64,000 bases of DNA from Algoriphagus locisalis (lineage in GTDB: Bacteria; Bacteroidota; Bacteroidia; Cytophagales; Cyclobacteriaceae): contig NZ_FPBF01000004.1 in the NCBI RefSeq assembly GCF_900116615.1, positions 372,001 to 436,000 of the forward strand, in the 5' to 3' direction. Position numbers and translations under genes: made by a program. The notes under the pieces are model-generated. The model did no database searches. It saw nothing but the letters and a program-made list of their open reading frames with translations, and was not told the DNA's origin. Position 1 is the first letter of the stretch. The number at the start of each line of letters is the position of its first letter. Shown one piece after another: positions 27,533 to 36,399 of this stretch.

Positions 27533-27703
27533 TCACAGTACAATCAGAAAAATCGCAAGATTTGGTGCCATTTCCTTCAGATATACCCAGACCGAATGTA
27601 TAATTCCCAGTTCACGATTGGCAGTGAGCATCACTATCCCCAGCAAAATCGCCAATCCCCAGCGGCATCTTTCTCTCATATTTCCCTTTAAAAAAAGCTT
27701 CAT
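27533..27703 (-). CDS. Candidate 56-residue membrane protein
   Basis: The frame begins MKLFLKGNMRERCRWG and continues with two hydrophobic segments (GLAILLGIVMLT and APNLAIFLIVL). It is a plausible two-helix mini-protein, 31 bp upstream of the MOSC gene on the same strand. I know no family for it. The reading frame is short enough to be chance, although base composition and the clean hydrophobic pattern favour a gene. Confidence 0.45.
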   Translation of the reverse strand: MKLFLKGNMRERCRWGLAILLGIVMLTANRELGIIHSVWVYLKEMAPNLAIFLIVL

Positions 27704-27767
27704 TCTACCTAAGTAGATGCAGAAGTGAGAGAATTGGTTGCAAAGGCAAAGGGAATTTTATAAAAAC

Positions 27768-27894
27768 TGTCAGTCTGAACATTTCATTAACTCAGGTAAA
27801 TGACAATTCCGTTGCTTTTACTGCAAACCCATGTCAACTTTTCTGCCAATGTGACACAAAATCTCATGAATATTCAAATGGCACATCCCTTGAA
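27768..27894 (+). promoter_or_regulatory. Sigma-54-like promoter with upstream inverted-repeat sites for dnaK
   Basis: TGGCAC at 27879 and TTGAA at 27890 with a 5-nt spacer fit the sigma-54 -24/-12 pattern (TGGCAC-N5-TTGCA) except for one base. Upstream are repeated TGACA/TGTCA half-sites: TGTCAGTCTGAACA at 27768, TGACA at 27801, TGTCA at 27832 and TGACA at 27852. No CIRCE element is present. The expected leader before the ATG at 27940 is about 34 nt. Confidence 0.55.
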
Positions 27895-27939
27895 GAAAGG
27901 GAGTCATATCCATTTGAAATAACTTAAAAATATATAATC

Positions 27940-29865
27940 ATGGGAAAAATCATAGGCATTGACTTAGGAACAACCAACTCCTGCGTAGCAGTGATGGAAG
28001 GTAACGAACCTGTAGTCATTCAAAACAGTGAGGGAAGAAGAACCACACCTTCAATTGTGGCTTTCCTTGACAACGGAAACGGTGAGCGTAAAGTTGGTGA
28101 TCCTGCAAAGCGTCAGGCAATCACTAACCCTGCAAATACTATTTCTTCTGTTAAAAGATTTATGGGCAAGAAATTCTCTGAAGTATCTGAGGAGAAAAAG
28201 CACGCTTCATATAAAGTAGAAAAAGGAACCAATGACACAATCGCAGTGAAAATTGGTGACAGATCATATACTCCTCAGGAGCTTTCTGCTATGATCCTTC
28301 AGAAAATGAAGACTACCGCAGAAGATTTCCTGGGACAAACAGTGACAGAAGCGGTGATCACTGTACCAGCTTACTTCAATGACTCCGAGCGTCAGGCGAC
28401 CAAAGAAGCTGGACAGATCGCAGGTCTGGAAGTGAAGCGTATCATCAACGAACCAACTGCTGCGGCATTGGCATACGGGATGGACAAAAAGCATCAGGAT
28501 ATGAAGATCGCAGTGTATGACCTTGGTGGTGGTACATTCGATATCTCAGTCTTGGAACTTGGTGACGGTGTATTCGAAGTAAAATCTACCAATGGTGATG
28601 TTCACCTAGGTGGTGATGATTTTGACCAGGTGATCATGAACTGGCTAGCTGAAGAATTCAAATCTGAAGAGCAAATCGATCTTAGACAAGATCCAATGGC
28701 ACTTCAGCGTTTGAAAGAAGCAGCGGAAAAAGCTAAAATTGAGCTTTCCAGCTCTGCCTCTACTGAAATCAACTTGCCATATATCACTGCAACTCAAACT
28801 GGTCCTAAGCACTTGGTGAGAACGCTAAGCAGATCTAAATTTGAGCAACTTTCTGAAGAACTGGTAAGAAGATCTATGGAGCCTTGTAAGAAAGCGTTGG
28901 CCGATGCTGGCCTTAGCCCATCAGATATCGACGAAGTAATCTTGGTAGGTGGTTCTACTAGAATCCCTAAAATCCAGGAAGAAGTTGAGAAATTCTTTGG
29001 TAAGAAGCCTTCAAAAGGTGTAAACCCTGATGAGGTGGTAGCTATTGGAGCTGCAATCCAAGGTGGGGTATTGACAGGTGAAGTGAAAGATGTGCTTCTT
29101 TTGGATGTAACTCCTCTATCTCTAGGTATCGAAACAATGGGTGGAGTATTGACCAAATTGATCGAAGCTAACACTACTATTCCTACTAAGAAGTCTGAGA
29201 CATTCTCTACTGCTGCGGATAATCAACCAGCTGTGGATATCCACGTACTTCAGGGAGAAAGACCAATGGCTAAGGATAACAGAAGTATCGGTAGATTCCA
29301 GCTTTCTGACATTCCACCAGCACAAAGAGGCGTACCTCAAATCGAAGTAACCTTCGACATCGATGCTAACGGTATCCTGAATGTTTCTGCAAAGGATAAA
29401 GGAACTGGCAAAGAGCAGAAGATCAAAATCGAAGCTTCTTCAGGACTTTCTCAGGAAGAAATCGAAAGAATGAAGTCTGAAGCCGAAGCTAATGCAGCTA
29501 CAGATAAAGCTGAAAAAGAGAAAATCGACAAGTTGAATCAGGCTGATAGCTTGGTATTCCAAACTGAGAAGCAGTTGAAAGAATACGGAGATAAACTTTC
29601 CGAAGGTAATAAAACTGCAATCTCTGGAGCGCTTGAAACTCTTAAAGCTGCTCATCAATCTCAAAACATTGAGGGAATTGACTCTGCAATGGAAGGATTG
29701 AACAAAGCTTGGGAAGCTGCTTCTACAGAAATGTACAATGCTGCTGGAGCTGAAGGAGCTGGCGCAGCTGGAGCTGATCCATCTGCCGGTGCAGGTTCTT
29801 CTGAATCAGGCGATGGTGTTTCTGATGTCGATTACGAAGAAGTAAGCGAAGAAGAGAAAAAATAA
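27940..29865 (+). CDS. dnaK: Hsp70 chaperone DnaK
   Basis: A 641-residue DnaK. The N-terminal ATPase starts [20 protein letters not shown]; the phosphate loops ([16 protein letters not shown]) and [18 protein letters not shown] strand are present. The substrate-binding domain ends in a Gly/Ala-rich linker and the acidic tail [13 protein letters not shown]. dnaJ and grpE are not next to it. It is closed by a terminator at 29895, so the GroES-like gene is probably a separate transcript. Confidence 0.98.
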   Translation: MGKIIGIDLGTTNSCVAVMEGNEPVVIQNSEGRRTTPSIVAFLDNGNGERKVGDPAKRQAITNPANTISSVKRFMGKKFSEVSEEKKHASYKVEKGTNDTIAVKIGDRSYTPQELSAMILQKMKTTAEDFLGQTVTEAVITVPAYFNDSERQATKEAGQIAGLEVKRIINEPTAAALAYGMDKKHQDMKIAVYDLGGGTFDISVLELGDGVFEVKSTNGDVHLGGDDFDQVIMNWLAEEFKSEEQIDLRQDPMALQRLKEAAEKAKIELSSSASTEINLPYITATQTGPKHLVRTLSRSKFEQLSEELVRRSMEPCKKALADAGLSPSDIDEVILVGGSTRIPKIQEEVEKFFGKKPSKGVNPDEVVAIGAAIQGGVLTGEVKDVLLLDVTPLSLGIETMGGVLTKLIEANTTIPTKKSETFSTAADNQPAVDIHVLQGERPMAKDNRSIGRFQLSDIPPAQRGVPQIEVTFDIDANGILNVSAKDKGTGKEQKIKIEASSGLSQEEIERMKSEAEANAATDKAEKEKIDKLNQADSLVFQTEKQLKEYGDKLSEGNKTAISGALETLKAAHQSQNIEGIDSAMEGLNKAWEAASTEMYNAAGAEGAGAAGADPSAGAGSSESGDGVSDVDYEEVSEEEKK

Positions 29866-29894
29866 TAGCTTCATAAGCTAAACCAATTTAAAAT

Positions 29895-29923
29895 GGCATC
29901 TGTGTAAAAGCAGGTGCCTTTTT
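29895..29923 (+). terminator. Rho-independent terminator of dnaK
   Basis: Arms GGCATCTG and CAGGTGCC pair with one G-T wobble around TGTAAAAG and run into five T. Confidence 0.75.
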
Positions 29924-29997
29924 AGTTACAGAACAAAAACATGACTTATGAATCAGGAGTTTTGATTCATTCATTTTCACATAAGAATACTATTGCA

Positions 29998-30372
29998 ATG
30001 CAATTGACATCTGACAATAAACTAAGAAAACTCATCGTGGTAGGCGACCGGGTTTTAATTCGCCTGAAAAAGCCCAATTCCAAAACAGGTTCAGGCTTAT
30101 ATTTACCTCCAGGAGTCCAGGAAAAAGAAAAAGTGCAGCAAGGATACATCATCAAAGCCGGACCCGGATATCCAATTCCCGTAGCTAATGATGATCCAGA
30201 GCCATGGATGGAAAGCGAAGAGAAAGTTAAATACGTTCCTCTCCAAGCGAAAGAAGGTGACTTAGCGATCTTTTTACTATCAGGCGCCCATGAAGTAATC
30301 TATGAAGGTGAAAAATACTTTATCGTTCCTCAGTCATCTATTTTAATGCTGGAGAGAGAACAAGAGCTTTAA
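29998..30372 (+). CDS. GroES-like co-chaperonin domain protein
   Basis: A 124-residue protein with the Cpn10 pattern KLRKLIVVGDRVLIRLKKP, GSGLYLPPGVQEKEKVQQG and EGEKYFIVPQSSIL. I start at the ATG at 29998, directly before the domain; an upstream ATG at 29941 adds 19 residues without family resemblance. A TACTATTG box at 29988 suggests a near-leaderless transcript but is one base off consensus. There is no GroEL gene beside it. It is longer than classical GroES because of an Asp/Glu-rich insert (ANDDPEPWMESEEK), so it is a GroES-like paralogue, probably not the main GroES. Confidence 0.85.
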   Translation: MQLTSDNKLRKLIVVGDRVLIRLKKPNSKTGSGLYLPPGVQEKEKVQQGYIIKAGPGYPIPVANDDPEPWMESEEKVKYVPLQAKEGDLAIFLLSGAHEVIYEGEKYFIVPQSSILMLEREQEL

Positions 30373-30378
30373 AAAACA

Positions 30379-30402
30379 AAGCCCGGATTTGCATCCGGGC
30401 TT
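30379..30402. terminator. Hairpin terminator between convergent genes
   Basis: Arms AAGCCCGGAT and ATCCGGGCTT with a TTGC loop. The longer A/T run is on the left side, so it mostly serves the minus-strand KGPKAKN gene; the plus-strand side has a short TTGTCT tail. Confidence 0.8.
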
Positions 30403-30432
30403 GTCTATGAATATTGAATAAGATGGAGAGGA

Positions 30433-30717
30433 TTAATCCTCCCAAACTTTTCTATTTTTTGCTTTAGGACCTTTCAAAGCCTCTTTTCTTCTGACGAAAA
30501 CCGTTTGGGTAGCTCCTTCTTCTTTGTTCCAAACTTTTTGATTTTTCGCCACTGGCCCTTTCGTATCGTCAGGTACAGTGTAGAACTTCATTGGTTTTGC
30601 ATTTGCATAGCGTTCAGTTGCTTTTGCATTCTTAGCTTTTGGACCTTTCAAGGTAGATTGTGAAAATCCCACTGCCGATACCATCATAACTGCGAGTAAT
30701 AATACCGATCTTTTCAT
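30433..30717 (-). CDS. Small secreted protein with three KGPxAKN repeats
   Basis: I do not recognise a characterised family. The 94-residue precursor has a signal peptide (SVLLLAVMMVSAVGFSQ) and three copies of a (L/T)KGP(K/V)AKNxK motif, at about residues 23-32, 52-61 and 81-90, separated by ~20-residue spacers of which two carry KVW. The mature protein is strongly basic. It is monocistronic. A repetitive, lysine-rich secreted peptide could bind nucleic acid, polysaccharide or envelope components, but nothing in the sequence decides. Confidence 0.75.
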   Translation of the reverse strand: MKRSVLLLAVMMVSAVGFSQSTLKGPKAKNAKATERYANAKPMKFYTVPDDTKGPVAKNQKVWNKEEGATQTVFVRRKEALKGPKAKNRKVWED

Positions 30718-31013
30718 AACGAGTATAGTTTAAGTTGCTCTTAATGTACTATACTATAGACGAATAAAAAGGTTACACAAAATCAGTATTTACTAAAGGT
30801 TTTTTGACAAATGATAAAATTATATTTTCCAAATTTTAATAAAACTTATTTTTTATGGTTTAAAAAGAAACCTAAAATTAAATGATCAAGGTATTTTTTG
30901 AGCAAATATGACTTCAAAAAGAACCACTTTTAGACCAAATTGCCTAAAAAACAAAAAAACCGAGATGAATTTCATCCCGGCTTTTAGACTAACAATAGAC
31001 CCTGTTTATATTT
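30718..31013. other. AT-rich intergenic region before the KGPKAKN gene and after the BBP2 porin
   Basis: No gene is seen. It holds the upstream region of the KGPKAKN gene, with a TATAGTATAGTACATT stretch, and the porin terminator near its right end. Confidence 0.6.
30951..30982 (-). terminator. Terminator of the BBP2 porin gene
   Basis: On the minus strand CCGGGATGAA and TTCATCTCGG arms (one mismatch) are followed by a T-rich run of seven T. It stands ~30 bp after the porin stop. Confidence 0.85.
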
Positions 31014-32195
31014 TTAGAATGCGAACACCGCAGCAAGCATGAATGAAGAGAGATTTTTACTATCGTTCAAATCATTATCTTTGAAGAAATCTTCGCTCAT
31101 AGCATCCATTCTCAACTCAGGAATCAACGTAAGATTCTTATGAACTCTTACATTTCCAGATAGTGTAGCAGCAAAAACACTTCCATCACCATCTGCATTT
31201 ACCCCTACAACATCTTCCAAACCTCCATTGAATACACTGAAGTATTCTCCACGAAGACCAATAGAGAACATTTCAGAAGTAGTTGCCTGAAGATACCCTG
31301 CAAATCCTAGAAAACCGGCACCGTCTCCACTCGCATCACTAATTGATGAACCCGTAAAGGTTTCACCGGCAGAAGTGGTATTGTAAGTCGTATTCACACC
31401 TACATAAATAGACTCAGACACATCAAAGCCAGCAGTCAAATCCACTTGAAACGTCTGTCCATTAGAGTACTGATTGGTGACAAGTGAACCATCGTCTTCT
31501 AGCTTACCATCTTGGTCACCATATACAAAGTTTAAGTAAGCTCCTCCAGCATCAGTAGAATATCCCAGCTGTGCACCTAAAGTATAAGTCCCTGCAATAT
31601 TAAACTCCGTCATATCCGTCGGATTCATCACTGCTGCCATCAAAGACCAGTTATCAGATAAAGCAAAATCCGCCTTCAGACCAGTATGTGAAAATGGTCC
31701 ATAAGAGAACATGTAAGAAGTGGAGTAGTTGAAGTTTGCAGTTGGAGAGATCACTTCATAACCTAAGAAAGTGTTGAAGTTACCCATAGTTAAGGTCACT
31801 GCGTCGCTTACGTTCCAGTAAACATACAGCTGATTTACAATCTGAGAACTTCCTGCCATTCCACCGGCATACATTGGAGAGCCAAATACGGCATCTTCAC
31901 CTCTAGGGCCAAAAACAAGGTCTGCAACTGCACCTACCTTTTCCCCTTCGTATGTTGCTATGATATTTGCCATACCCAGAGAAAAACCAGGTAAGTTGCC
32001 AAAGGACGTTGCAGGAGCCTGAAAGTTTTCCCCTTTGTTTGGCACGTTAAAGTTGGTTCTGAAATATGCATCCACGGAGCCAGAAAAGGTCAATTTAGAA
32101 GGCTCTTCTTCTTCAATAATTATAACTTCTTGAGCAAATGAGTTAGTAGCACCAATAAGCAAAAAGGCCACGAGTAGTAGTTGAATTTTTTTCAT
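31014..32195 (-). CDS. Outer-membrane beta-barrel porin (BBP2 / OmpL-like)
   Basis: A 393-residue outer-membrane barrel with a signal peptide (IQLLLVAFLLIGATNSFA). Its N-terminus has the BBP2-type LTFSGSVDAYFRTNFN strand, and regular Gly/aromatic strands run to the C-terminal SSFMLAAVFAF. It follows amt by 92 bp on the same strand, and that pairing suggests it could serve ammonium or other small-nutrient entry. That role is inferred from linkage. The gap carries a perfect 10-bp inverted repeat. Confidence 0.8.
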   Translation of the reverse strand: MKKIQLLLVAFLLIGATNSFAQEVIIIEEEEPSKLTFSGSVDAYFRTNFNVPNKGENFQAPATSFGNLPGFSLGMANIIATYEGEKVGAVADLVFGPRGEDAVFGSPMYAGGMAGSSQIVNQLYVYWNVSDAVTLTMGNFNTFLGYEVISPTANFNYSTSYMFSYGPFSHTGLKADFALSDNWSLMAAVMNPTDMTEFNIAGTYTLGAQLGYSTDAGGAYLNFVYGDQDGKLEDDGSLVTNQYSNGQTFQVDLTAGFDVSESIYVGVNTTYNTTSAGETFTGSSISDASGDGAGFLGFAGYLQATTSEMFSIGLRGEYFSVFNGGLEDVVGVNADGDGSVFAATLSGNVRVHKNLTLIPELRMDAMSEDFFKDNDLNDSKNLSSFMLAAVFAF

Positions 32196-32240
32196 GTTTA
32201 TAATAGGTATAGGTTTAAAATAATTTTCTGTGTTTTGTCA

Positions 32241-32275
32241 CTGCCAAAGAATCAGGATACCCAACTCTTTGGCAG
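32241..32275. promoter_or_regulatory. Perfect 10-bp inverted repeat in the amt-porin gap
   Basis: CTGCCAAAGA (32241-32250) and TCTTTGGCAG (32266-32275) pair exactly over a 15-nt loop. No T run follows on the minus strand, so it is not a simple terminator. It may be an mRNA hairpin setting relative amt and porin levels, or an operator. Confidence 0.6.
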
Positions 32276-32287
32276 CAAATGGGCTGA

Positions 32288-33586
32288 CTATTCGTCGTAA
32301 ACGATAGTATAACCGCGGATTCCATGTTCGTGAGAATCCAGACCAAGACGTTCGTGCTCCTCAGAAACTCGAATGCCCATGGTCTTTTTAAGTATAAAGA
32401 AAATCAAGAATGCCGCAGAGAATGCCGCAACACCACAAATAGCAACACCCGTTAATTGAGTGAAGAAGGTATGCTCAGGGTTAGTCGAAAAAATACCCAC
32501 AGCCAAAGTACCCCAAATACCACAAGTCAAATGGACTGAAACTGCTCCTACCACATCATCTAGCTTAAGTTTATCCAATAATACAGCAGAGTACACCACT
32601 AGGATCCCAGCTACAAATCCTACAAATACTGCAGCTAATGGATTAATCACATCAGCTCCTGCAGTGATACCAACCAAACCTGCAAGAACTCCATTTAGAA
32701 CCATCCCAAGATCAAGACGCTTGAATACTAAATTACCAGCCAGGAATCCACCAATACCACCTGCGCAAGCAGCTAAACAAGTAGTAACTAATACAAAGGA
32801 AACAAGTGCAGGATCAGCAGAAAGCACAGAGCCTCCGTTGAAACCAAACCATCCTAACCAAAGCAAAAAGACACCAATTACAGCCAAAGGAACACTTGAT
32901 CCAGGCTTATCAACGGTCTTCCCATTTACATATTTTCCAATTCTAGGACCAACCAATATTACACCGGCCAATGCACCCCATCCACCTACAGAGTGAACCA
33001 AAGTACTACCTGCGAAATCATAGAAGCCCATCGCATCCAAAGCTCCTCCACCCCATTTCCAGCTGCCGATTAGTGGGTAAACGACACCTACATACAATAA
33101 GGTAAACACTAAATATGCCCATAGTTTTACCCGCTCAGCAATAGCACCAGACACAATCGTGGCGGCAGTAGCGGCAAACATAGCCTGAAACAAGAAATCT
33201 GTCCAGTAGGTGTATCCTCCATCTGCATAGCCTGTAGTCACATCTGCATCTCCTGGAGAAAACCAAAACATACTCCATCCGGCAGCATCAAATGAAAACC
33301 ATCCTGGAGTTTCAAAACCAGGGTACATCAGGTAAAATCCCACAAAGGCATAAGATAAAATACCGATGATAGGGGTGATCGTGTTTTTAAATAGGATGTT
33401 CACCGTGTTTTTGGCCTGGCCAAATCCGGCTTCTACTCCAGCGAATCCTAGGTGCATAATAAACACCAGAGCAGTGGACAGCATCATCCAAACGTTGTTT
33501 GTGGTGAGGAGATTTTGGGAAATCTCGGCTGACAAGTCCATTGTTGCGGCCGCATCTTGGGCCAACAGTGTAGCGAAATACTTCAT
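32288..33586 (-). CDS. amt: Ammonium transporter (Amt/MEP/Rh family)
   Basis: A 432-residue ammonium channel with about eleven membrane helices. Family marks include VWMMLSTALVFIMHLGFAGVE, ATIVSGAIAERVKLWAY, the STLVHSVGGWGALAG histidine region and DDVVGAVSVHLTCGIWGTLAVG. The BBP2 porin gene follows it. No P-II (glnB/glnK) gene is adjacent, which differs from many genomes. Confidence 0.96.
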   Translation of the reverse strand: MKYFATLLAQDAAATMDLSAEISQNLLTTNNVWMMLSTALVFIMHLGFAGVEAGFGQAKNTVNILFKNTITPIIGILSYAFVGFYLMYPGFETPGWFSFDAAGWSMFWFSPGDADVTTGYADGGYTYWTDFLFQAMFAATAATIVSGAIAERVKLWAYLVFTLLYVGVVYPLIGSWKWGGGALDAMGFYDFAGSTLVHSVGGWGALAGVILVGPRIGKYVNGKTVDKPGSSVPLAVIGVFLLWLGWFGFNGGSVLSADPALVSFVLVTTCLAACAGGIGGFLAGNLVFKRLDLGMVLNGVLAGLVGITAGADVINPLAAVFVGFVAGILVVYSAVLLDKLKLDDVVGAVSVHLTCGIWGTLAVGIFSTNPEHTFFTQLTGVAICGVAAFSAAFLIFFILKKTMGIRVSEEHERLGLDSHEHGIRGYTIVYDE

Positions 33587-34056
33587 AGGTTAGAATTAAT
33601 TATTTTAATGATTTTCAGAATTAAAAATAGGTCTGATCTGCTTTACTATAATCGAATGTAATTATAATATTGATAAAAAAACAAATCCATTTTTTCATTT
33701 AATGCATTAAAAAGTGATTTTCAATATCATTTTTAATCCATTTTTTACATTTTTTGCAAAAAAATGAAGATTATAGGCATAATCGTAAACTATTTATTAT
33801 AAAAAATTTTATTTGGTTTGGATGCATAATATTCTACGAAACCGATTACGACACAGTCAAATCAAAATATTGACAAGAAAAAAGCAGCTTATTTGGTATT
33901 TTATTCTAAATAAATTAAAAAAACAGTGTTTTAAGTAAATCGTTTGGTTTTACGAAAAATATAAATTTTTAAAAATTTGACTTTTTTTTTACCCTTGCTA
34001 GATTTTTAAACAAGATTTTTTAAAAAATGACACCAATAATTACCTGCAGACATAAA
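33587..34056. other. Long AT-rich intergenic region upstream of amt
   Basis: About 470 bp with no convincing ORF. It is strongly AT-rich with runs such as AAAAATTTTATTTGG, and would carry the amt promoter. Half-matching TAnnTTTG boxes occur but none with a good -33 partner. Confidence 0.6.
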
Positions 34057-34080
34057 AAAAACCGACAATTGTCGGTTTTT
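34057..34080. terminator. Bidirectional terminator downstream of hemB
   Basis: A perfect palindrome of arms ACCGACAA and TTGTCGGT is bordered by A run and T run. It lies ~25 bp after the hemB stop and ends the minus-strand transcript. Confidence 0.9.
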
Positions 34081-34105
34081 ACAGCAGAAAATAAATCTTG
34101 TGACT

Positions 34106-35074
34106 CTATTTCATGAAACTTGCATATTCTTTGGCGAAATACGTAAGAATCACTTTCGCTCCAGCCCGTTTGATACTCAATAGCACTTCAAGCATGGCCC
34201 GGTCGTTATCTATCCAACCCTTTTCGGCAGAAGCCTTAATCATGCTATATTCACCGGATACATTATAAGCCGCAATTGGCAATGGGAAATTATCATTTAG
34301 CAGTTTAATAATGTCTAAATAGGAAAGCGCGGGCTTAACCATCAGGAAATCTGCACCTTCTTCGGTATCCAAGTCTCCTTCAATCAGTGCTTCCTGAGAA
34401 TTTGCTGGATTCATTTGGTAAGTCTTCTTATCTCCGAACTTAGGGGCAGAATCCAGCGCATCTCTGAAAGGCCCGTAAAATGCACTGGCATATTTAGCAG
34501 TATAGGACATGATAGAAGTTTCCGTAAACCCACTTTCATCCAGCAACTCACGGATATACCCTACTCTGCCATCCATCATATCCGAAGGACCAATGATATC
34601 CACTCCAGCATCAGCCTGAGCAAGAGACATTCTTGCCAAAACCTCCAGCGTCTCATCATTTAGGATTTTGCCATCCTTTACTAAACCATCATGACCATCA
34701 CTACTGTATGGATCCATCGCCACATCAGACATCAGGCACACTTCCGGGAATTCCTTTTTGATTTCACGAAGTGCTTTCAGGTAAAAAGTCTCAGGATTGT
34801 AGCTTTCGGAGGCTATTGAGTCTTTAAGCGACTCCGGGTAGGCTGGAAAAACGTCAAAAGCCGTAATCCCAAGCTTAAGACAATCCTCTATTTCTTTCAA
34901 AATGAGATCCTGAGAAAACCTGAAAATCCCGGGCATGGACTGCACTTCAATTTTCTTATTGGATCCTTCGATCAGAAAGAGCGGAAAAATCAGGTCTTTG
35001 ACAGACAAACTCGTTTCCTCTACCAGGCTTCTAACTGATTCAGATTTACGGTTTCTACGTGGTCTTCTTAACAT
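34106..35074 (-). CDS. hemB: Delta-aminolevulinic acid dehydratase (porphobilinogen synthase)
   Basis: HemB joins two aminolevulinates to porphobilinogen. Active-site lysines are visible in the MVKPALSYLD and SYTAKYASAFYGPFRDA segments. The metal loop SDVAMDPYSSDGHDG has aspartates where zinc enzymes have cysteines, so it is the Mg-dependent type. I use the ATG at 35074 (MLRRPRRNRK): the alternative ATG nine codons upstream overlaps the -7 box at 35099-35106. It is monocistronic between two terminators. Confidence 0.95.
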   Translation of the reverse strand: MLRRPRRNRKSESVRSLVEETSLSVKDLIFPLFLIEGSNKKIEVQSMPGIFRFSQDLILKEIEDCLKLGITAFDVFPAYPESLKDSIASESYNPETFYLKALREIKKEFPEVCLMSDVAMDPYSSDGHDGLVKDGKILNDETLEVLARMSLAQADAGVDIIGPSDMMDGRVGYIRELLDESGFTETSIMSYTAKYASAFYGPFRDALDSAPKFGDKKTYQMNPANSQEALIEGDLDTEEGADFLMVKPALSYLDIIKLLNDNFPLPIAAYNVSGEYSMIKASAEKGWIDNDRAMLEVLLSIKRAGAKVILTYFAKEYASFMK

Positions 35075-35098
35075 GTTAATTGGTCTATTGAGAACACT

Positions 35099-35106
35099 CA
35101 AAGGTA
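35099..35106 (-). promoter_or_regulatory. Candidate -7 box (TACCTTTG) of hemB
   Basis: Minus-strand TACCTTTG fits TAnnTTTG. It overlaps the upstream in-frame ATG at 35101, which supports the shorter hemB start. The -33 partner is weak. Confidence 0.5.
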
Positions 35107-35142
35107 ACTATATGGATTTTATCCATTTCATAAAAAAACAGA

Positions 35143-35180
35143 AAAGCACCTTCAGTCACGAAGGTGCTTTATTTTTTTTT
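35143..35180. terminator. Strong terminator between the porin O/P gene and hemB
   Basis: Perfect 11-bp arms AAAGCACCTTC and GAAGGTGCTTT around AGTCAC, with an A run to the left and a T run of ten to the right. It ends the minus-strand porin gene and isolates hemB. Confidence 0.92.
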
Positions 35181-35193
35181 GAGACTGCTAGAC

Positions 35194-36399
35194 TTAAAAG
35201 TTCACTTGGGCTTGAATCCTAAGTAAGCTTCCCCGCTCTCTATCAGTAGGATCTAAAGAATTCTGAGCAGATCGATCAGATATCGTGTACATAGTCACCA
35301 ACTCAAAAGCCTTATAAATTTGCCACTCTACCCCCAATTCTAGTTCGTTCACCCGATGACTGGTAGCATCCATCTCAAACTTCTTGACTCCAGCGTAATA
35401 GTGGTACCTGGCAAATGGAATTATCGCCCCTTTAGCCGTCTTCTTCATATATGACGCTAGCACATAGCCACCTTTTAAGGTAGCATCCTCTACATCATTT
35501 GTTTCAGGGTTGTATTGAAGTCCACGGCCCCAGTTGAATTCTGCCTGAAGTCCAAATGGCTGCGGATAGATCACAAAGGTTGGCCCAAATCTATATTCCG
35601 GAAACTCTGTCTGATCAAAATCAGTAAGAGGATTTCTATTGATTACGAACTTTCCAACATACCCCTGAAATGAAGCTTCTATGAATTGTCCAGAACCCAA
35701 CTTCATTGGATAGGTAAATCTCGACACAGCATGGAAGTTCTTGTTTCTTTCTGGCAAATTAGCCGTTTGTCCATTGTAAACGCCTAAACCAAACATCCCA
35801 TAATCCCCAGATCCTTTCAGACCGAAGGAAACCAAGTAGCTAAACCTCTTACGTATCTCGGTAGGCGCATAGTAAAAGAATAAACCTAGATCACGCTCGT
35901 TTAGCACAGCGGAATTTAAACCATCATTCCGATCCAAAGGAAGACGGTTTTGACTCGACTGAAGGTTTTCAAAGCCAAAAGGAACTTTGGACTGACCAAT
36001 TCTCAATCTAAATTCCTGTTTGGCATCCAGACCTAGATCAAAATAAGCATCTCGAATCTGCACGAAATTCTGACCACCTGACGCAAAATCAGGCTGAATA
36101 TACATGTAGATACGCTCATGAATTTGACAGGAGAATATCATTCGGATTCGACGGAGGAAAAACCCTCCAGTTCCCCAGGATTTATCACATTGAGAACAAC
36201 CTAAATCAGGATTAGTCTCAAATAAACCATTGTATCGCATTTGAGCACAACCTCTCAATTGAATACGTTCATTCCAGCCAACTTGAGTTGGCTGCTCAGA
36301 TGTTTTAGTCGGCAGCGAATCTCCTTCAGCGCCCCTTGCAAAGGCACTTAGTGAGATCATTGTCAAAACGACAAATGCTGCAGCGAAACGGATTCGCAT
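35194..36399 (-). CDS. Phosphate-selective porin O/P-like outer-membrane protein
   Basis: I start at the ATG at 36399, which opens a signal peptide (MRIRFAAAFVVLTMISLSAFA). The longer frame adds a Cys-rich tail that looks spurious. The barrel has the porin O/P pattern: GGFFLRRIRMIFSCQIHERI, YMYIQPDFASGG, RLRIGQSKVPFG and a final RIQAQVNF strand. Two cysteines in LGCSQCDKSW and C in RGCAQM are unusual for a Gram-negative barrel. The substrate, phosphate or otherwise, is not proven. Confidence 0.8.
   Translation of the reverse strand: MRIRFAAAFVVLTMISLSAFARGAEGDSLPTKTSEQPTQVGWNERIQLRGCAQMRYNGLFETNPDLGCSQCDKSWGTGGFFLRRIRMIFSCQIHERIYMYIQPDFASGGQNFVQIRDAYFDLGLDAKQEFRLRIGQSKVPFGFENLQSSQNRLPLDRNDGLNSAVLNERDLGLFFYYAPTEIRKRFSYLVSFGLKGSGDYGMFGLGVYNGQTANLPERNKNFHAVSRFTYPMKLGSGQFIEASFQGYVGKFVINRNPLTDFDQTEFPEYRFGPTFVIYPQPFGLQAEFNWGRGLQYNPETNDVEDATLKGGYVLASYMKKTAKGAIIPFARYHYYAGVKKFEMDATSHRVNELELGVEWQIYKAFELVTMYTISDRSAQNSLDPTDRERGSLLRIQAQVNF

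Noticed and set aside
27768..27940. CIRCE element before dnaK
   Set aside because: No TTAGCACTC-N9-GAGTGCTAA sequence is present; the region has TGTCA/TGACA half-sites only.
35075..35101. Upstream ATG for hemB
   Set aside because: A TACCTTTG -7 box overlaps it and the family match begins nine codons later.
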